The notes beneath the pieces are model-generated. The model was given only the letters and a program-made list of their open reading frames with translations. It was not told where the DNA came from and did not search any database. Shown piece after piece: positions 12,892-16,886 of a DNA stretch of 16,886 nucleotides. The stretch comes from an uncultured Candidatus Saccharibacteria bacterium (lineage in GTDB: Bacteria; Patescibacteriota; Saccharimonadia; Saccharimonadales; Saccharimonadaceae). Both the position numbers and the translations under genes were made by a program. How positions within the stretch are numbered: the stretch's first letter is position 1; each line of letters opens with the position of its first letter. The stretch lies in the NCBI GenBank assembly GCA_947097085.1, contig CAMUQR010000011.1, positions 1 to 16,886 on the forward strand, written 5' to 3'.

Positions 12892-13659
12892 TTATTTTAG
12901 TTTAGTTAAAATTTCGCAACCATTCGCGGTAACTAGTACAGTATGCTCAAAATGCGCCGACAATGAACCGTCCCGCATAGCGATTGTCCAACCATCAGAG
13001 GCAGTGGTAATTGCCCCCTTGCCCAAACTCGCCATCGGCTCAATCGCAATCGTATCACCGACTGACAGCACCGGACCGGTGCCTTTATGACCAAAATTTG
13101 GCACTTCTGGATCCATGTGCATTTTTTGGCCAACACCATGACCCACTAGCTCAAGAACGATGCCGAGCTTGGCTTTTTTCAGTACTTTTTCGATTGCCGA
13201 CGAAATATCACCGATATGCGCCCCGGCTTTAACTTGAGCAATACCGGCATAGAGTGATTTTTCGACATTATTGAGCAGATGTTTTTTCGAGCCAGAAGGC
13301 TCTTCTCCAACCACCATGGTAAATGCCGAGTCAACTTTCATATCGTGATAAGTAATCACTAAATCAAATTTCGCTACATCACCCCGCTCTAGCGGTATGT
13401 CATTTGGTAGGCCATGCACAATATTTTCATTCACCGAAATACAGATGCTCGCTGGAAAATCCACACCTTCAGCAGGATCTTTGTAAGTGACCTCGGCACC
13501 TCGCTTGAGGATTTCTTGCTCCAACCAAGCATCGATTTGGCATCCAGTCATACCCGGCTGAACATAGTTCTTCAAATCAACCAATAGCTGTGCTAAAATC
13601 TGCCCACCTTGGCGCATGGCTTCGATTTGTTCTGGAGTTTTAGTTGGTTGTAAGGACAT
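12892..13659 (-). CDS. map: Methionine aminopeptidase, type I
   Basis: Removes the initiator methionine from nascent proteins. From the start at 13659 the protein has 255 residues, the normal length of a type I enzyme without extra N-terminal domain. The catalytic and dimetal ligands are all visible: His82 (NENIVHGLP), Asp99 (KFDLVI), Asp110 (KVDSAF), His174 (LVGHGVG), Glu207 (AIEPM) and Glu238 (HFEHT). An ATG at 13716 would add 19 residues from within adk, but a strong GGGAGGT lies 6 nt before 13659 and MSLQPTKTPEQIEAMRQGG is the usual family N-terminus, so the shorter form is right. The gene overlaps the 3' end of adk by 20 nt, implying coupled translation. Confidence 0.96.
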   Translation of the reverse strand: MSLQPTKTPEQIEAMRQGGQILAQLLVDLKNYVQPGMTGCQIDAWLEQEILKRGAEVTYKDPAEGVDFPASICISVNENIVHGLPNDIPLERGDVAKFDLVITYHDMKVDSAFTMVVGEEPSGSKKHLLNNVEKSLYAGIAQVKAGAHIGDISSAIEKVLKKAKLGIVLELVGHGVGQKMHMDPEVPNFGHKGTGPVLSVGDTIAIEPMASLGKGAITTASDGWTIAMRDGSLSAHFEHTVLVTANGCEILTKLK

Positions 13660-14170
13660 TTTGTACCTCCCGTAAAACTCGCTGATGAACTTCCTCAATT
13701 GAGCCTGAACCATCAACTTTAATAATCTTAATCTGGTGTTGCTTAAACAAATCTAACACCTTAGCCGTTTCCTGATTGAAAATTTCCAGTCGTCGATGAA
13801 TTGCTTCAGCTGTATCATCATGCCGGCCTCGTTCTGCCAAGCGTTGACGAATCACCTCTTCTGACACGTCCAGCCAGATACATAATTCAATCGGACGTTG
13901 CTCATCAATCAGCCACTGTGCTTGCTCGATTTGGCGTGGATAACCATCCAGAATTAAACGGTCATTCACATCATCGAGCGTTTGACGCATCAAACGATTA
14001 GTAATGCGATAATCAGCCAACTCACCTTTCGCTAAATCAGCTTTGACTTGTGGGTCATCGCTCGCACGTAGCGCCGCTCCAGCGCTAATATGTGGCCAAT
14101 TAATAGCCGTTGACAGCTTATCCGACTGGACGCTTTTACCAGACCCAGCCATTCCAAAAAATATAATCAT
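13640..14170 (-). CDS. adk: Adenylate kinase, short form without LID domain
   Basis: Balances adenine nucleotides (ATP plus AMP to 2 ADP). At 176 residues it is shorter than the about 214 of typical bacterial Adk. The P-loop GMAGSGKS (6-13) and the NMP-binding/core motif LILDGYPRQ (72-80) are clear. The arginine-rich region (RQRLAERGRHDD, 108-119) goes straight to AEAIHRRLEIFN, so the usual LID insertion with its zinc-binding or beta-hairpin part is missing. A short UMP/CMP-kinase-like specificity is possible. The ATG at 14170 is preceded by a perfect GGAGGT with a short spacer. It lies 43 nt after yqeY and overlaps map by 20 nt; the map ribosome site lies inside its last codons. Confidence 0.9.
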   Translation of the reverse strand: MIIFFGMAGSGKSVQSDKLSTAINWPHISAGAALRASDDPQVKADLAKGELADYRITNRLMRQTLDDVNDRLILDGYPRQIEQAQWLIDEQRPIELCIWLDVSEEVIRQRLAERGRHDDTAEAIHRRLEIFNQETAKVLDLFKQHQIKIIKVDGSGSIEEVHQRVLREVQNVLTTN

Positions 14171-14213
14171 TTTACCTCCAATGTGTGATGTGTTTTTAAT
14201 TAATTTGCATTAG

Positions 14214-14672
14214 CTATTGATTAAGCAAGCGAGCTACCACTCGAGCTACTACTGCTCCATCGGCCGCTGAACCGACGCGTTTTTTGACCTGACCAATAAG
14301 CATACCCTGATTTTTAGCATCTAAAGTCAACTTGCCCTCGTCAATAATCTGTCGCAACAGTGTCTCAATTTCAGCTTCACTGAGTTGTTGTGGCAGGTAT
14401 TTTTCCAAAATAGCCATTTCATCCAGCTCCTTTTGTGCCAACTCATCGCGACCAGCTTGAGTGTAAATATCGGCTGATTCTTTGCGCTTTTTGACTTCTT
14501 TTTGGACAACAGCTTCAACTTCAGCATCAGTTAGACCTTCCTCACGCTTACCGAGGGCGATTTCTTGATTAAGAATGACTGCTTTTAAGCCTTTAAGCGT
14601 ATCGCTAATAAAACGATTGCCACCTAAAAAGGCGGCTTTCAAATCGTTCGAGATAGTCTCTTTCAGGGACAC
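14214..14672 (-). CDS. GatB/YqeY domain protein
   Basis: The 152-residue YqeY family shares its helical domain with the tail of the GatB amidotransferase subunit, which binds tRNA; the role of the free form is not established. Typical features are the N-terminal helices (MSLKETISNDLKAAF), AVILNQEIA (31-39), QKEVKKRKESADIYTQAGR (57-75), EMAILEKYLPQQLSE (85-99) and the final KKRVGSAADGAVVARVV. The start codon is GTG (14670-14672) and shares its first G with the TAG stop of rpsU (TAGTG), a classic stop-start overlap. The rpsU-yqeY pair is common in bacteria. Confidence 0.93.
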   Translation of the reverse strand: MSLKETISNDLKAAFLGGNRFISDTLKGLKAVILNQEIALGKREEGLTDAEVEAVVQKEVKKRKESADIYTQAGRDELAQKELDEMAILEKYLPQQLSEAEIETLLRQIIDEGKLTLDAKNQGMLIGQVKKRVGSAADGAVVARVVARLLNQ

Positions 14673-14887
14673 TAGCGTAGCCCCATTTTAATTTTTGCTA
14701 ATTTCTCACTGCGGCGTTGCTTTGATACGATAGCATTTTTGCGGCGTTCAGTTTTTGAAATTGGTTTCTCAAAACGCAAGCTAGCTTTTTTCGCTGAAAG
14801 CACACCACTTTGAACAACCTTGCGGTTGAAGCGACGGATAATATTCTCGTTCGCCTCTTTGTCATCTTTTCGTGTAACTTTTACCAT
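14672..14887 (-). CDS. rpsU: 30S ribosomal protein S21 (bS21)
   Basis: A small basic protein of the 30S subunit near the anti-Shine-Dalgarno region. The 71 residues are rich in Lys and Arg and show the family pattern: ENIIRRFNRKVVQSGVL (14-30), then EKPISKTERRKN (40-51) and a basic C-terminus. The length matches the family. The ATG at 14887 lies at the predicted transcription start, so the mRNA is leaderless. The stop TAG overlaps the GTG start of yqeY by one base. It heads the rpsU-yqeY-adk-map operon. Confidence 0.95.
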   Translation of the reverse strand: MVKVTRKDDKEANENIIRRFNRKVVQSGVLSAKKASLRFEKPISKTERRKNAIVSKQRRSEKLAKIKMGLR

Positions 14888-14893
14888 ATCGGT

Positions 14894-14922
14894 ATTTTAT
14901 CAGATATTAGCGACAAAATCAA
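14894..14922 (-). promoter_or_regulatory. Promoter of the rpsU operon, leaderless
   Basis: The minus strand shows TTGATT (14917-14922), a 17-bp spacer and TAAAAT (14894-14899) with TGA directly before it (extended -10). The start site is expected at about 14887, the first base of the rpsU ATG. The -35 lies directly after the recJ stop codon, and no terminator separates recJ from this operon. Confidence 0.7.
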
Positions 14923-14926
14923 CTAG

Positions 14927-16564
14927 CTAAATCTTGCTAATCCGCAAGAGCCGTCCTTGCAGAGTTTCCCGACCGTTCCAATAATTCATTGATAATGTAA
15001 AAATTACTTTAACCCGATCCTCAAGTCGTATTTTCCATTCCTTGTTGTAATTAAAACAGATCATTTCGAGCTCACGCCCGTCGCTATCACGTAAACGAAT
15101 TTTCAAATGCTGATTATTACTACCCAGGAACAAAACTTGCGCAGTGGTTAAGTTCACAACTTCAAAAATCGGCTCGGGATTACCCACACCAAATGGCTCT
15201 AACTGATGTATTTGATGATAAAAATCTTTAGTCAGAAGCACAAAGGAATCTAACTTAATCTCTGGTTTTGGCTCCAAAAATCGCTGTTGATCACTTAAAT
15301 TAAGCGACCGATAAAAATCGTTAATACGCGTTCTGACCGCTTCTAAATGCTCCGGTTTGAAGCTTAAACCTCCCGCCGCATCATGCCCACCACCCGTCAG
15401 CAACAAATCCCGACAAGCCTCAATCGCCTCAAATACCGAAAACTGGCCAAAACTACGTGCCGAGCCTTTAATTTGTTCGGGGCGACGACTGAGAATAAAC
15501 ACTGGTTTTTGAAATTCTTCTTGAATGCGTGACGCTACAATTCCCACCACACCTTCGTGCCAACCATCGCCGGCCAACACTAGTACCGGATCATCACTCT
15601 CCGTTGCTTGCTCAAACGCCTCACTATAGACCTTATCTTGCAAGGCACGACGCTTGGTATTAAGGTAATTCAACTTCTCAACTCGCTCGTGCGCCTCGGC
15701 TAAAGTTTGTGCAGTCAAGACCTCCAACGCAAAATCTGCCGCTTCCAGTCGACCTGAAGCATTAATTCGTGGACCGACCACAAAACCAACCGTCTCGGCC
15801 GTGAGTTCCTCTAGCTTATTCTGGTCAAGCAGATGTTTTAAACCCGGTCGGCGTGTTTTTGTAAGCACCATCAGTCCAAACTTTACTAATGCGCGATTTT
15901 CGCCCTGTAGTTCCATCAAATCAGCAATCGTGCCAATCGCCACCAAGTCTAACAGCCACTTTTCTTGACCAGGCGTCAAACCACCCAGACACGTTTGTAA
16001 AGCTCGCACCAGCGTAAAAGCCGTCCCCACGCCCGATAAAGAGCGATTGGGATAGGTATTTTCGGCGCGCTTCGGATTAACCACAGCCACAGCCGGTGGT
16101 TGCACTTCGGCCACATTATGATGATCAGTCACAATCACATCAACGCCCAGTTGATTAGCGCGCTCAATTTCCACTTGATTTAAACTGCCACAGTCCACCG
16201 TAATGATTAAAGCCGGTTGTTTTTCTGCTACAATCTGTTCAACTGCCTTAACAGTCATACCATACCCATTAGTAAACCGATTCGGCAAAAAATAATCCAC
16301 TCGCGCGAACCCAAAACTCGCCAGCGCATCAAGTAGCAAGGCCGTTGCCGTCACACCATCAGCATCATAATCACCAAAAATCACGATTTTTTGTTGGTGT
16401 TGATGTGCTAGCACCAACCGTTCAACCGCCTTATCCATATCGACTAACTCAAACGGATCGTGGCTCGCCATCACCCGTTCATAATTCGGACTTAAAAAAT
16501 CATCACGGTCAACGACCTGACGATTCTTCAGTAAAATCTCGATAATTTCTACAGCCGTTTTCAC
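14927..16564 (-). CDS. recJ: Single-stranded-DNA-specific exonuclease RecJ
   Basis: A 5'-3' exonuclease of the DHH superfamily used in recombination and mismatch or base-excision repair. The 545 residues cover the full family plan. The DHH domain has FGDYDADGVTA (63-73), ITVDCGS (121-127), VTDHHN (145-150) and IGTIADLM (210-217). The linker has GPRINASGR (264-272). The DHHA1 domain has GWHEGVVGIVASR (334-346), KGSARS (366-371) and GGGHDAAGG (391-399), and a C-terminal OB-fold starts at about 455 (PFGVGNPEPIF). The start is GTG at 16562-16564, chosen because it gives the normal RecJ N-terminus; only a weak AGG lies upstream. It follows the winged-helix gene by 9 nt, so the two are probably one transcript. 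Confidence 0.96.
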   Translation of the reverse strand: MKTAVEIIEILLKNRQVVDRDDFLSPNYERVMASHDPFELVDMDKAVERLVLAHQHQQKIVIFGDYDADGVTATALLLDALASFGFARVDYFLPNRFTNGYGMTVKAVEQIVAEKQPALIITVDCGSLNQVEIERANQLGVDVIVTDHHNVAEVQPPAVAVVNPKRAENTYPNRSLSGVGTAFTLVRALQTCLGGLTPGQEKWLLDLVAIGTIADLMELQGENRALVKFGLMVLTKTRRPGLKHLLDQNKLEELTAETVGFVVGPRINASGRLEAADFALEVLTAQTLAEAHERVEKLNYLNTKRRALQDKVYSEAFEQATESDDPVLVLAGDGWHEGVVGIVASRIQEEFQKPVFILSRRPEQIKGSARSFGQFSVFEAIEACRDLLLTGGGHDAAGGLSFKPEHLEAVRTRINDFYRSLNLSDQQRFLEPKPEIKLDSFVLLTKDFYHQIHQLEPFGVGNPEPIFEVVNLTTAQVLFLGSNNQHLKIRLRDSDGRELEMICFNYNKEWKIRLEDRVKVIFTLSMNYWNGRETLQGRLLRISKI

Positions 16565-16573
16565 GCTGAGAGC

Positions 16574-16867
16574 CTATTTTAGGTTTTTCTTTTTAGAGTT
16601 AGACAGTTGTTGAGTTTTAATAACAATACTTTGCAATTCTTTAAAAATCACAAATTGTTTATTAGTAAAATAAACTCGTGAATTACCAGTTTTTTCACTT
16701 AATAAGAAACCAGCTCGCTCAAGTTTTTTGAGCTCGCGCTGAACATTGCCTGGATCTTCCTTAATTAATTTTGACAAACCCCGAACATGCGTCTTAAAAT
16801 CAGGATATTTAGCGTAAACCACTATCACCTTGCGACGAACTCGTGAAGTTATAAATACGTCTAGCAT
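16574..16867 (-). CDS. Small winged-helix transcriptional regulator
   Basis: The 97-residue protein has an ArsR/MarR-like winged helix. A helix at 1-18 (MLDVFITSRVRRKVIVVY) is followed by the helix-turn-helix (about 28-52: VRGLSKLIKEDPGNVQRELKKL) and the wing GFLLSEKTGNSRVYFTN (53-69). A C-terminal helix and a Ser/Lys-rich tail end it. No cysteines are present, so metal sensing as in classical ArsR proteins is unlikely. The ATG at 16867 has GGGGAAAGG just upstream; the promoter lies beyond the window edge. It precedes recJ by 9 nt and may regulate its own operon, but that is inference. Specific family and target are unknown. Confidence 0.82.
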   Translation of the reverse strand: MLDVFITSRVRRKVIVVYAKYPDFKTHVRGLSKLIKEDPGNVQRELKKLERAGFLLSEKTGNSRVYFTNKQFVIFKELQSIVIKTQQLSNSKKKNLK

Positions 16868-16886
16868 CTGCCTTTCCCCTTAAAAT

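Overview
The window is a compact, gene-dense piece of bacterial chromosome. It fits a Candidate Phyla Radiation (Patescibacteria) genome, most likely Candidatus Saccharibacteria (TM7) or a close relative. The reasons are small gaps, a short LID-less adenylate kinase, LPxTG-type surface proteins of the 'LPSTGPAE' style, a divisome reduced to ftsA-ftsZ here, and core genes that are scattered rather than kept in classical operons. The taxonomic call is inference, because no rRNA is present. All genes read through without interruption in the standard bacterial code. None of the 18 complete genes ends in TGA (10 TAA, 8 TAG).

Layout, right to left, since all genes but one are on the minus strand. 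(1) 16867-14927: a small winged-helix regulator and recJ. (2) 14887-12892: rpsU, yqeY, adk, map, one tightly packed operon with 1-nt and 20-nt overlaps. (3) 12840-10141: ftsA, ftsZ and a thioredoxin-fold protein without CxxC, closed by a terminator at 10109-10138. (4) 10088-5880: a surface operon with the best promoter in the window (exact TTGACA, 17 bp, extended -10). It encodes a 46-residue acidic protein, an 854-residue single-pass membrane protein with a proline-rich stalk, and a secreted LPSTG protein. (5) 5811-4946: galU. (6) 4937-4521: rplU alone, with its own promoter and terminator. (7) 4507-2779: parA-parB. (8) 2072-305: an LCP (LytR-CpsA-Psr) protein, divergent from lepB (2113-2715, the only plus-strand gene). 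A bidirectional terminator separates lepB and parB. (9) 168-1: the start of an unidentified membrane protein.

The cell-envelope theme is strong: signal peptidase, LCP ligase, GalU for sugar-nucleotide supply, FtsA/FtsZ division and two surface proteins. The rest is housekeeping (translation, nucleotide metabolism, chromosome partition, recombination).

A consistent rule for gene starts is visible. Six genes directly behind a promoter (LCP, lepB, parA, galU, ftsA, rpsU) have the -10 box only 6-13 nt upstream of the start codon, which predicts leaderless or near-leaderless mRNAs. Most downstream genes in operons have Shine-Dalgarno sequences. This rule also corrects the starts of parA (4471) and ftsA (12840).

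The best candidates for something undescribed are the surface operon at 5880-10088, with its 46-codon leading gene, and the redox-dead thioredoxin-fold protein coupled to ftsZ.
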